Shown here: in pieces, positions 1 through 11,400 of the stretch | Position numbering within the stretch: position 1 is the first letter of the stretch | Layout of the letters: every line of letters starts with the position of its first letter | Source of the DNA: Corticium candelabrum | Lineage: Eukaryota > Porifera > Homoscleromorpha > Homosclerophorida > Plakinidae | Length of the DNA stretch: 64,000 nt | Assembly: GCF_963422355.1 (NCBI RefSeq) | Contig: NC_085101.1 | Location: forward strand, 3,324,002-3,388,001 | Direction of reading: 5' to 3' | Program-made: the position numbers and the translations under genes | Notes under the pieces: model-generated | What the model saw: the letters and a program-made list of their open reading frames with translations, nothing else | Database searches by the model: none | What the model was told of the DNA's origin: nothing

Positions 1-3000
1 TTGAAGCAAGTGCCGAAAGATCACATTTTGTACTCAACCATATGTGCAGCACTCGATTTGCCAGAAAATCGACCATCAGCTGCTGAAATCCTAGAATCGC
101 TATCAAAGTACAAACAGAAGATAGGAGGAAGTGATGACAAACACCATTCTAGTGAGCTTCAACAATGTAAGCTGAAGGTCGATGAGTTAGTTGCAAGTAA
201 AGAAAGAATGCAGAGCGAAATTGGACAACTTAAGACTCAAGTCCTTAAACTGCAGGATGAGAACAAACAACTTCGCTTCGAAGCTACTGCAATGAAAGCT
301 GCAAATTTGTTGCCACAGCTGCAGACTAGTGAAACTTCTAATCTTTCTCAATATCCTGTTAATCAGCCAGATGTTGGTAATCGTTTGAAGATCACAGAAA
401 CACAAACTCCTCATCATGCTAGTGAACCAGTAGAATTTATTCAGCTCCCGCTATTGATGCCCACAACTAATGAACAATCTTCTAGACTGGTGCTGCCAAA
501 GATTCGTTCTGAACGAGTAGATGTTGATAGTGATATTATCAAGTATGTCACTACTCTTGACAATGCTGTTGGAGCTTTGTTGTCACTCAATCATCGTGTC
601 ACTGATGATTTTAACTATTACGAAGTTTGCATTATTAGTTCTGGTCACAGGGGAACCATTGGTGTTGGATTTGCTAGAAACAACTACCGGCTTAATCGCC
701 AACCAGGTTGGGATTGTGGATCAGTGGCTTACCATTGTGATGATGGAATGGTGTACAGTGGATCAGGAGGAAGGGATCGCTTGCAGCAACCTTCTAAATC
801 GGGAGATGTTATTGGTTGTGGTATTAATAGAATTTCTGGGTCTGATCCGAATTGTGCCGTTGCTTTCTTTACACGAAATGGTATCCTCATTGGACAGAAG
901 GCAGTCTCCATACCTGAGGGAGGATTTTACCCAATGGTTGGGATGCACAGTCGTGGAGAAATTGTTCGAGTCAATTTTAGTGCCACGTGGTGCAATGAAT
1001 CAACTCATTTGCCTGTGAATTCTATCATACCGAGTCTTTCAGTGAGATATGAACGTATTGATGTAGATGGGGATATGATTTCGTATGCAGCAGGTGCAGG
1101 AGATGAAGTGGCTGTGTATCAGATGATGGGCTGTCGTATGGACAGTCACTTTTCGTACTATGTTGTTCGAATTGTCAAATATGGTACTCAAGGAACCATC
1201 GCAATTGGTCTTGCGAGACGTAATTATTCACTCAACAGACAACCAGGATGGGATAGTGGCTCAATAGGATATCACTGCGATGATGGTATTGTCTACCACA
1301 CATTATCAGACAATGACCAATGTTATGGTTGTGCTCAGGAAGGCGATCTGATCGGTTGTGGTATTAGTAAATTTGTGGCACCAAATGAACAACAGGCAAT
1401 CATTATCTTTACTAAAAATGGAATTAAGATGGGAGAGGTCAAGGTTGATGTTCCTCAAGGTGGCCTATACCCGACAGTCGGACTCCACAGTGTTGGTGAA
1501 GTCATCCAGGTTGATCTGACAGCAACATACTGTGAATCAACTTTTCAGACAGAGTCCATAAAACTCAATACTCCAGCAAGTCCACATAGTGTTATTCCAC
1601 CACCGTATTTCTCGCTTTATCCAACTGCCCCTCGTTCGATCCGCTCTCAACTTGTAGAAGTGACAGGAAACACTGTGTCGTACACAAAGCATGTAACCAA
1701 TGATGTTGGTGTCTTTCAATCATTAAGTCACCAGATTGGAATGAATTTCTTCTACTTTGAAGTTCGTATAGTGAACTATGGTGCTGAAGGATACATTGGT
1801 GTTGGTCTTGCTGGAGATAACTATCCACTAAATTGTCAACCAGGATGGGAAAGAGGATCAATCGGTTATCACTGTGACGATGGCAAGCTGTACTATGAGA
1901 CTGGATTTGGTCAGCCATTCCACCAACCTGCCCAAGAAGGAGACGTCATTGGGTGTGGTGTGCATAACATTATTCAATCAAAAAAGTCTCCAACAGCTGT
2001 AGTTTTCTTCACACGAAATGACATGAAGTTGGGAGAGATTACTGTCCCTATACCAGAAGGAGGGTTTTATCCAACTGTAGGATTACACTCTCGAGGAGAA
2101 GTCATTGAAGTTGACTTTCAATCCAAATGGAGAGACATCACTCAACACAAGCAAGATATACGCCATGAGCGAGTTCTAGTGGTCGGCAATGACATTTCCT
2201 ACATTGATACCAGAATGAATGATGTCGGAGTGTATCAATTAACTGGTCATACAATGAGCAGTTCTTTTGTCTATTACGAAGTCACCGTTGTAAAGCGTGG
2301 TCGCAAAGGAACCATTGCTGTTGGCCTCGCACATCCCGAATACTCTTTAGCTAAACAACCAGGTTGGGAAACAGGGTCTGTTGCATATCATTGTGATGAT
2401 GGTAAACTGTATTGTGAATCAAGCTTTGGAAAAGCATGTCACACACCTGCAAATGAGGGTGATGTCATTGGCTGTGGTATTAGCTCATTTAGTGAATCTT
2501 CTCGCCAGTTAACCGTGTTTTTTACTCAAAACGGAAGAAAATTTGGTGAAATACTAGTAGCTGTACCACGTGGAGGACTCTGTCCTACAGTGGGACTCCA
2601 CAGTGCAGGCGAAGTTGTGAAGGTGAACACGAATGCCAAATGGAAGAGACCTGTCATCACTCCATGTCGTTATGAGAGGGTGGAAGTGAATGGGAAAAGA
2701 TTGTGGTATGTTGGAAATGCGAGAAACGATGTCGGAGTGTATCAAGCCATCAACCATCCTATGAACTCACAACAGTCATACTATGAAGTACACATCATAA
2801 GCACTGGAGCTCGGGGTACGATTGCTGTTGGTGTGGCTGCAAAGAGCTACTCTCTCGATCAACAGCCTGGATGGTTGAAAGGATCGGTTGCTTATCACTG
2901 TGATGATGGTAAGCTCTATAAAGAGTCAGGTCAGGGCATGCGTTTTCATCATGCAGCACGTTCGGGTGATTTGATTGGCTGTGGAATCAATCTCTTCAAA

Positions 3001-4179
3001 GGCTCGTTTTCAAAGCAGGCAACAGTATTCTTTACACACAATGGAGTGAAGATCGGTGAAACGGTGATCACTGTTCCTCGGGGTGGATTCTACCCAACAG
3101 TCGGCCTTCACAGCAGAGATGAAGTTGTACAAATAGAGACGGGAGCTCAGTGGCCCAAGGACAGTCGTTATCGAATAGAGACTGTTCATGTTGACGGTAA
3201 TCGGATCTCGTATATTGAAAACAAAAGGAGGGAAATGGGCTGTTATCAAGTACTTGAGAAGCACATGGACCAGGAGGGAAGTTGTTTTGAAGTAGAGATA
3301 GTCAACTATGGGACTCATGGCTACATTGGCATAGGAATAGCTCGAAGAGATTACCCTCTTGATGAAATGCCCGGATGGAAACCTGGATCAATTGCCTATC
3401 ATTGCGATGATGGAAAACTGTTTCAAGGAACAGGTATTGGCAAGATGTTTTCGTCACCTGCTACCCAAGGCGATGTAATTGGCTGTGGAGTGAACAAGGT
3501 CGTCCATTCAGATTCCAAGACAATGGAGGTCTACTTCATAAAGAATGGTACAATGATGGGAACTGGTGTTATAGGGATCTCAGAAGGAGGCTTTTCCCCG
3601 ATAGTTGGTTTCCATACTGAGAACGGAAGTGTAAAACCAAATGTGCAAAGTCCAACTGTGGCTCTTACTACACATCCCCAGTTTCGATATTCAAATGTTC
3701 AAATTGAAGCAACTCGCTTGTCATATGCTGGGAACCAAGGAAATCAACCGATAGGCCTTTGTCAGTTCATATCTAGAAAGATGGATGAGCATTTCAACTA
3801 CTTTGAAATGACAATCGTTAGTGCTGGTATTGATGGTGCCAGTGGTATTGGTGTCACACGTAAAGGCTATCCCCTCGATGCAATGCCAGGATGGCAAGAA
3901 GGCTCCTATGGATTTCATGGCGATGATGGTCATCTGTTTTATGGCAATAGCGGCAAGGGTCACGAATTAAGTACACCTGTAGAAGTGGGAGAAGTCGTCG
4001 GTTGTGGGCTTAATTTTAGTCAAGAACCTCCCAAGTTATTCTTTACTCGAAATGGCCAAAAACTTATACAATTTGCCATAGACTTTCCAGAGGACGGACT
4101 CTACGCAACAGTTGGAATGCACAATGCAGGTGAAGCAGTCGATCTGAATGTATCTGTTAATTGGCTGGGGCACGACTAA
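1..4179 (+). CDS. Kinase C-terminal tail fused to coiled coil and seven tandem SPRY domains (5' partial)
   Basis: The reading frame is already open at base 1 (first codon TTG, so not a true start) and runs without introns to TAA at 4177-4179, 1392 codons. Residues about 1-38 end in PENRPSAAEILESL, the usual end of a protein kinase C-lobe, so the kinase domain lies upstream of the window. Residues about 50-100 are heptad-rich and highly charged (coiled coil). Seven SPRY-like domains follow, at roughly nt 493-990, 1045-1540, 1640-2135, 2160-2645, 2665-3155, 3165-3625 and 3675-4170. Each has a core like QPGWxxGSxxYHCDDG and a second block near FFTxNG...GGxYPTVGLHS. SPRY domains bind proteins, so a receptor-proximal or scaffolding kinase is plausible; the substrate is unknown. 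Domain 7 is the most diverged (FHGDDG). Domain calls are firm; cellular role is inference. Confidence 0.9.
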   Translation: MKQVPKDHILYSTICAALDLPENRPSAAEILESLSKYKQKIGGSDDKHHSSELQQCKLKVDELVASKERMQSEIGQLKTQVLKLQDENKQLRFEATAMKAANLLPQLQTSETSNLSQYPVNQPDVGNRLKITETQTPHHASEPVEFIQLPLLMPTTNEQSSRLVLPKIRSERVDVDSDIIKYVTTLDNAVGALLSLNHRVTDDFNYYEVCIISSGHRGTIGVGFARNNYRLNRQPGWDCGSVAYHCDDGMVYSGSGGRDRLQQPSKSGDVIGCGINRISGSDPNCAVAFFTRNGILIGQKAVSIPEGGFYPMVGMHSRGEIVRVNFSATWCNESTHLPVNSIIPSLSVRYERIDVDGDMISYAAGAGDEVAVYQMMGCRMDSHFSYYVVRIVKYGTQGTIAIGLARRNYSLNRQPGWDSGSIGYHCDDGIVYHTLSDNDQCYGCAQEGDLIGCGISKFVAPNEQQAIIIFTKNGIKMGEVKVDVPQGGLYPTVGLHSVGEVIQVDLTATYCESTFQTESIKLNTPASPHSVIPPPYFSLYPTAPRSIRSQLVEVTGNTVSYTKHVTNDVGVFQSLSHQIGMNFFYFEVRIVNYGAEGYIGVGLAGDNYPLNCQPGWERGSIGYHCDDGKLYYETGFGQPFHQPAQEGDVIGCGVHNIIQSKKSPTAVVFFTRNDMKLGEITVPIPEGGFYPTVGLHSRGEVIEVDFQSKWRDITQHKQDIRHERVLVVGNDISYIDTRMNDVGVYQLTGHTMSSSFVYYEVTVVKRGRKGTIAVGLAHPEYSLAKQPGWETGSVAYHCDDGKLYCESSFGKACHTPANEGDVIGCGISSFSESSRQLTVFFTQNGRKFGEILVAVPRGGLCPTVGLHSAGEVVKVNTNAKWKRPVITPCRYERVEVNGKRLWYVGNARNDVGVYQAINHPMNSQQSYYEVHIISTGARGTIAVGVAAKSYSLDQQPGWLKGSVAYHCDDGKLYKESGQGMRFHHAARSGDLIGCGINLFKGSFSKQATVFFTHNGVKIGETVITVPRGGFYPTVGLHSRDEVVQIETGAQWPKDSRYRIETVHVDGNRISYIENKRREMGCYQVLEKHMDQEGSCFEVEIVNYGTHGYIGIGIARRDYPLDEMPGWKPGSIAYHCDDGKLFQGTGIGKMFSSPATQGDVIGCGVNKVVHSDSKTMEVYFIKNGTMMGTGVIGISEGGFSPIVGFHTENGSVKPNVQSPTVALTTHPQFRYSNVQIEATRLSYAGNQGNQPIGLCQFISRKMDEHFNYFEMTIVSAGIDGASGIGVTRKGYPLDAMPGWQEGSYGFHGDDGHLFYGNSGKGHELSTPVEVGEVVGCGLNFSQEPPKLFFTRNGQKLIQFAIDFPEDGLYATVGMHNAGEAVDLNVSVNWLGHD

Positions 4180-4477
4180 GCATACAATAATCACCAACTT
4201 CTTGACATAGGACTTCTTGTTCATAGAGACATTGTCAAACAGTTTTAGCAGACTGTTGATCTTAGATATAGCTATTTCTACTATGCCAAACTTGATTTCT
4301 TCTAATTGCTGAATTTTCATGATGGCAATCAATACTACTTACTTACCATATTTGAAGCATGCGGCAGTTTGTTTGTTTTTGCTGCTACTGTACTAGTAGT
4401 TTGTGAATAATATCCTGAGCCTGTATTGAGATATAAGTGTGTTATGAAATGTGACAAATTAGATAACAGCCACAATG
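4180..4477. other. Convergent intergenic gap
   Basis: About 300 bases lie between the stop of the SPRY gene (+) and the stop of the ACAD gene (-). The two genes converge here. I see AT-rich sequence that presumably holds both 3' UTRs, and no further gene. Confidence 0.6.
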
Positions 4478-7400
4478 TCATAGTCTTGCACCCAGATGCT
4501 TTTTCAATTCATGCTTAGCTACTGAAGCAAAGTGTACTTCATCTGGGCCATCAGCTATGCGGATACTCCGAGCGTAGGAAAAGAACATCGGCAATGGAGT
4601 ATCCTGACAAACACCAGCTCCTCCATGGATCTGGATAGCACGATCAACGATAGCTTGAGCGATTTGAGGTGCAACTACCTTGATCATCGCAATCTGTAAG
4701 ATCAAGCATGCTAGTACTATAACAAATGAGATGAATTTCATTTAGAACTTGCTTCTGCACGAGCCACTTTAGTTCCATATTTGTCAATAGTATCAGCAGC
4801 ATTGAGTGTAAGCAACCTGGCCTGCTCTATCTCTATTCGTGATTGTGCAATCTGATGCTGTACGACACCCTGAAACAGAGAGTGATGTGAACCAGTTACA
4901 GAAGGAAGAACAGAATGGATTCATACCTGTCTGGCTATTGGTTTGCCAAATGCAGTCCGACTGATAGCTCGTTTGCACATCATGTCAACAGCTCTTTCGG
5001 ACATTCCAATCAGTCTCATACAGTGATGGATTCGTCCGGGTCCTAATCTACCTTGTGCGATCTCAAATCCCCTGCCTTCCCCTGTAATCCATTATAACGT
5101 ATTTATAGTCTAAAACACTGCCATGGTGTCCATTCGCATCTTACCGAGAATCATGTTTGATACGGGCACACGGACGTTTTCAAATTTAATTTCAAAATGA
5201 CCATGAGGCGCTTCTGTCGCAACAATTGTCAAATAACATATGCTTGCTCGAAGTGTGAGTGATGTATGCAGATCAATACCATCATATCCAAACACGTGCA
5301 GTGGTCGTATCTTCTGTACTCCTGGACTGTCCATTGGTACGAGTATCATAGAATGCTGCTTATGTCTAAGCAGCATTGACAAACATCGGTTTATCCGTAT
5401 ACAAGATGCAACATAGAATGATGTGTGACTACTTGGGCATATCATCCGATCCAGTTCGACCCATCAAAACGGCAATTTTGCATCGTGGATCACCAGCCCC
5501 TGTAATAATAACCATACATACTGTATAGCAAATATTCATAAAAATTATGACACAAAATTCAACTGAAAACTGCAATGGTGAGTGATCGATCATTGGAGCC
5601 AATGTGTCAAATAGTAATAGTCACTGTGGGAGTGGCATTGCCATAAACCACATTGTGACAATAACATGCCTTCATAATAATCCATCTCATGTGACTTTGC
5701 AATCAGAGACAATATGATCTACCTGTATTCTCCATGCACACATGGTCCATCATAATCCATTCGTTTGCTTAGACATGCAAAAATATGGCCGGACATCCAA
5801 GATTTATCTCTTGTTTGTGGCACTAATACAGACCAACTCGGAATCCCTTCTATTCAGGAATGGGCCGGACCATTCGAGAATTACCATATGGCTAGCTTAT
5901 TCGGAATCTGTCTTTATTTTATTATATTATTTTATTATATTATTTTATTATAATATTATAATATTATAAAGTTATTTTATAATAATAGTTAATTAATCAA
6001 TTAATGTCAATCCGACATTAATGGATAAATTATCTATTATTATAAAATAACTTTATTATAATACGGTAATTAATTAATCCATTAACGTTGACAAGATGAA
6101 GCAGGGTTTGCTTCCGGTACTTGTAAGACTTTACAAACCAGACTGATCTCAGTCAGACTTCAACAATCAACACAAATATGTAATATAATTGACACATAAA
6201 TAAATACAATCATAAGTGATAGTGCATACATAAATAATTAATTAACATGATCCATGTGTTCCGGAATGGTCGAGATTCTTGCTTGGTCCAGCTAGTGTTC
6301 TCATATGGTCCAGCAGATTTCAAAATGGCTAGCCCGTATGGGAATTCCCAAATGGTCGAGCCATTCCGGAATGGTCTGAATTCCTAACCCGTCTTAGAGT
6401 GTTGACAATATACTTACTGTCTCCGACTTCCAACACATTAGCGCAAAGATGCTGCAGTGGGTGTTGAAATAAGCAATAGCTAGATCTAATTTGCATATAA
6501 AATTGACTAATCATTAAAATCAGTAGAAAATCTTGATACTGAAACGAAATGCTAAATGAGAGCAACCCAGCTGAATTTGCCAATTGTTTGTAAGATGATA
6601 ATTTCTCCACACAAATTCAGAAAATTAATCGGCAAAGTCATTTGCCATGTTTTAAACGTTTGCGAGACTTCGAATGCACTAACTTATCAATACCAATAGG
6701 GATCTACACAAATTGGTAGAAATACCTACCACTACTCCACCACTTCCTGCCATTAATCACATAGTGGTCGCCATTTTTTTCAATTGTGCATTCCATGTTC
6801 GTGGCATCTGAAGAAGCAACTGCAGGCTCTAAGAAACACCCAAAATTGCTCATGAACTATTGAACCGAACAGCATGACAGGTAAAAGTAATACCAGTCAT
6901 GCAAAATACGGATCGAATTCGGCCATCCAGCAATGGTTCGAGCCACTGCCTTTTCTGTTCGTTACTTCCATACATGTGTAAGACCTCCATATTACCGGTA
7001 TCTGTATAACAACAAAATATGTCACCCAACTTAATCTCGGATGCATTTAGAAACGAAATACCAGGAGCACTGCAGTTGAATGCTTCAGGAGCAATGCCTG
7101 GTGATCGACCCATGACCTCAGCCAAGTGAGCATATTCGAGTTGAGATAGACCAGAGATGTCTGGCAAAAAGAGATTCCACAAACCTTGTCGTTTTGCTTC
7201 GGACTAGAGCATCACGGTTTAACACGAGTAATAAACAATGGTCATGTGTATTCACTTTACTTTTAGTTGTTCAATGATTGGCAAGACCGTCCAACGAGAC
7301 GGTGCAGATTCAAGTTGTGAAACAAAAACCTGTACAATACATAAATTCATTATTTGGTCACGTGTTATGCAAGAGACGGAGGGAGATGAGTCGGTTGGTT

Positions 7401-7978
7401 GTAGGTCACGTAACAGTCTGCATTACTGTTTGCTTCAAGCCTCGGGTAATTAGCAAAATGACAAACATAGTAAGACAGCAACGAAGAGAATTCACGTGGT
7501 GCAGTACATACACTCACTGTACACATACTGTACAAGTGATTAATTAGAGCAATAGAAATGCATAAATTAATTGATTAAGCTAGTCATTGATTTAATTGCT
7601 ACACTAATAATTCCTAATTTATTGAAATGCCATTGTGCCCCAGTCACTGAAAAGTGAAAGCATGTTGCAGACATGTATTGTAGCATTTATAGCAAGGCAA
7701 CGTGCGCTACATGAAATTGGTCAATCCAACCAGTGCATGTACAGTAATATCTAAACGTTGCACATGTGAAGCTACAAAACGTCACGAGCTCTGGTCACGT
7801 GGTCGTTTACCTTCTCTGCTGGATACACCTTTTCGTCCATGAACGTCTTCAGTCTCTGTAACAACTGCGCTGCTCTGGTGGACAGTCCAAGCAACCTGCC
7901 ACTCTCCTTACGTTCGTTCGCTGACATGTTTCTTCTCTGAAGCTTCGTTACCGACAATGTAGCAAGTCTAGTCAACAA
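4478..7978 (-). CDS. Acyl-CoA dehydrogenase, ACAD10/ACAD11 type (complete, 11 exons)
   Basis: Exons in transcript order: 7978-7811, 7329-7261, 7203-7062, 7001-6894, 6828-6730, 5499-5433, 5365-5280, 5213-5145, 5081-4927, 4869-4753, 4693-4478. All phases close to give 431 residues. Joined exons read [103 protein letters not shown] and [13 protein letters not shown]...DGPDEVH. This order and wording match ACAD10/11, FAD enzymes that oxidise long or hydroxylated acyl-CoAs, usually in mitochondria or peroxisomes. Only the dehydrogenase part is seen; the APH-kinase-like N-terminus of vertebrate ACAD10/11 is absent. The chosen start gives a basic, Leu/Arg-rich leader ([20 protein letters not shown]) that could be a mitochondrial presequence. 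Intron 10 is GC-AG. Very short introns (59-70 nt) mix with a 1.2-kb intron that holds a foldback repeat. Confidence 0.93.
5848..6379. repeat. Foldback / inverted-repeat element in ACAD intron 5
   Basis: Arms at about 5848-5905 and 6322-6379 are inverted copies sharing blocks such as GGAATGG(G/C)(C/T)CG(G/A)ACCATT and GGCTAGC. Between them is an AT-rich near-perfect hairpin (5966-6008 against 6014-6056, five-base loop). No coding capacity is visible. It looks like a MITE or foldback insertion; I could not define target-site duplications. Confidence 0.6.
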
Positions 7979-8446
7979 CAGGTAGCAAAGTAACGTAGTA
8001 CAAACAGCAAACGAAGCATGGCTTATACCTTCTGAATGAAATCCTGGAAGTTTGGTTGTGCAATTTGAGCATCGCCTACCTGAACATCCGGGCTATTAAG
8101 TGCATTTGCGGATGTCTGTTGTCTAGACGGTCGTGAAAGAACTTGAACGATGACTGACTTGTTGACTGTTCGGCACAGAGGCAGTGAGAGTCTCTGTAAT
8201 GTCAATGACGCGAACAAGTTTACTCGCTGGTTTTTCTTGCTGTAGAGGACCGGAAGAAAGAGCACGAAGAAGAAGAAGACTCCACCAGCGTCGTACATGC
8301 AAGGTGCAACGGCGATATCTCGCTGTCTCATAGTGCAAGCGACTACGTTCGAAGACAGACGATGGTGTGGCGCATTCTGATGTAGCTAATTACCGTTTGA
8401 CGGTGATCGAACTTCCGTTTGTTTGTTTTTGGTCGTATTCTCACAG
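7979..8446. promoter_or_regulatory. Divergent promoter region between ACAD (-) and SOAT (+)
   Basis: The ACAD start codon (7978) and the first recognised SOAT exon (8447) point away from each other across 468 bases, so the two transcripts must start in or near this interval. It is less AT-rich than its surroundings. It may also hold the missing first SOAT exon. A minus-strand reading frame at 8331-8023 could splice into ACAD exon 1 in phase, using a GTATAAG donor and a CTTCAG acceptor near 7940, but nothing in it resembles a known domain. Confidence 0.45.
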
Positions 8447-11400
8447 ATACTGCGAGCTGAGTTTCTCGAGCAGGTGGATGGTCATCTTGACAAGTTGCTG
8501 GAGAAGGTGGCTCTCGTTCACAAGACGCCAGACGAATGTGTCAGCTCAGATAATGAGAACGGCTCCAATGACAGGTCTGTCAGTTTAGAGTTGAGTGGTG
8601 TCTTCTTACAGAATTTGTTCAGGAAACGGAAAACGCACAAAGTGTTTGTTGAGAGAGAATCACTGCTGACGTATGTTATGATTATTAATTTATTTGTGGA
8701 GTAGTGGGCTTAGGCTGATTATGCCACCTCCTTTTTTTCTAACTTTGAGCATTGCGTGTCTGTATGTTAATGATGTGCATAAAATCTTTTGATTTTTCTT
8801 TAACTGCGTGTTGTTAAACTCTTGCGTGTAGTGGAACTCTTGTGTGTAATTCTTCTGCTAGACTTAGAAAGTTTGAGTTTTGCAGCTCTATAGATATTTT
8901 GCTTCCAAGCATTAATCCAAGGCATACAAGCGCTCTGTTGAAGGCTAGAAGACCAAGGGATGGACACTTGAAATGAGGGCATAGGCTCATTGTTATGCCT
9001 GGTGTTAATTAATTAGCGTGTGAGTGGAGGTGATGATCATATCTTTAGGTGGACTATCCCACTTGACAGTCAATGTGTCCAGCCCCCTTGTCACTTTTCA
9101 TTAGCTCTGACTAATCAATCAATATCAAGGTGGATGAACGCTTTTTACCCTAAATTAATGATCTCCTTGATAACGTAGTTTTGTCATCATTTGATTGCTC
9201 AGTAGATTTATGCAGTGAGATCACTTGTGCTTAATTAATTAATAATTATTGTGATTGTATCTAATTTTGTGCTCTTCTGTATGACAGTCTGTTGTTTAGT
9301 TGCACACAGTATTGCATTTAATACTTGGAATAAAAAATTGGTAACTACTTAAAACAATTAATTGTTTATGAAACACTGTTGCTAGCACTGTACCTTCTAC
9401 TTTTGGAAAGGAGTGTTTATATTATAAATTAATTAGTAGCTACTATATGAAACCCTAAGATGCATGCACTGAGTTGTAGGCACATTGTGGGCACATAGAG
9501 TGCTGTCAAACAAAGCAATAAGAGGTGTGTGTGTGTGTGTGTGTGTGTGCATGTGTTTTAGATTTAAGTTTCTTCTAGTCAGTGTAATTGATGTAACAAT
9601 GTAACATAACAGCATCATTACATAGTAACTGGAACAGCATCCTTGAAACATTCTATAAATATAAATATCGACAAACTAGTTTTGATCTGGTTTAAGATAA
9701 TTTCTGATTTGTACACCAGACATACCTGCATTGTGTTTATTTTGTTATTAATATGCATATTTATATATCTTGATGTTGTTGTGGTAGGACGCTGTTTTTG
9801 TCTGAGGAGATCAAGACCATCTATAACATTTTTGTGGCCATTCTGATTGTGATGAGCTTGAACACCTTAGTGTACGATCTCATGGCTCAAGGCAGGTCAG
9901 ACAGCAAAATCATTTTCTTTAATTAAGTCAGTGTAGGACAACAACGTTTAACATCTAACTAACTACAACTATATTTGGAGTCATGTCTCGAATGTACATG
10001 TGTGACTCTCACTTTGAACTTTATCACAGCTGTAATTGGTTAATTAATGGCCTTTGAGATAGAATGATAAGAGTTTGATGTGCATGTGAACTCTTGGCAC
10101 ACTTTCATCTTCTACATATAGAATCACCAGTGTGTGAGGTTTATTGAAACTGACTGTAGTAATCAACTAATTCTTTAATTAATATTTAGGTGTTTTGGAT
10201 TCTAGTACACGTATTTTAGACTATTACGGTACCTACTTTTGTATGATCCTACTATCCGTCAAGCCTGCATCGCCAACTTTGGTTTAGTGTCTGACATTTT
10301 GCACCTAAGCTCCACTTAGTTAGTGTTAATTGGCACCCAGTTAAAAAAATAGCACATAAGTTGTGACATCATTGAGCATTTGAACCTGAGTTCTCAGTCA
10401 TGCCAAGGAAATGCGCTTTTATAGTAGAAGAAATCTTTGTCATAGAATGGCATCGTCAACATGGCTTAGTGGTGCCAAGGATGGCAGCCGGATGTATGGT
10501 GAGTATCCGTCTGCGAGGCGCTGGCTGTTGAAGGTTCCAGATAACATTTTGATTACCCCTTCTAAAAGTAGCTGGATGACACAGGAAACCATGATGTACT
10601 GGATGAGCCGGATTTGGGGCAATACGGAAGACAATAAAATGCCTACTTGTTCTTGGTAAGTGCATAGTTCACAATGTGACAAAGTTCGAGCAGGCGCTGC
10701 AAGTAAGAACACTGATCTTATGTATAGCAAACTTGAGTTGTAGTAATTAGTCAAGCACTTCTGTCAATTACCACCTTAAAGGTGCCATACCCAAGACCCC
10801 CATCCCATACTTTACCTACTAAGCTCACATGGCATGGAGATTGGGTGATGCAAGATTAGCTACGGTAGTAACATTGTGTTAAGTTTTGCGTATGCTACAT
10901 GCAGCGTCGTATGTTGTACGAGCTATGGGTGTAACTATATCAATGGCATAGGCAATGTTCATCCATACAAACTTAGGGTTGTCTATTTTTACATTTTATT
11001 TTTTGACATTCTTGTGATTGGCTGTACTGGACAAAAGGGAGATATTACTGCTTGACGTACGGTATGGTGTATTCATGTTGTCATAGCTTATGTAAGGGTA
11101 TATGTATTGTATTATAGGTTGGTGTTAGACTTCTCTCATATTGGATGGGCATTTGGACAATTCCCGCTCGTCATTACTCTGTGGATGGTGATGCAAGCTC
11201 AAGCGCTGCTCGCTTTTCCGGCATTTCAGATGTGGACTTTGACTCGTTCTGAAAGTCGGTTACGAATTGCGGTCATTGATTTGTTGTGGCTACTTGCATA
11301 CATACTTTTCCAAATCACTTTTATAATATATCCCGTAATGGCAGTGTATAGCTGGGAACTGCCATTGGCATCTACGATTGTTGTGACATGTGAACAGGTG

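Noticed and set aside
187..4332. Antisense open frames across the SPRY gene
   Set aside because: They are shadows of the seven-SPRY frame and carry no domain.
8023..8331. Minus-strand frame that could be an upstream ACAD exon
   Set aside because: Splicing is possible in phase, but the sequence resembles nothing and ACAD already has a plausible start, so it is noted only as an alternative.
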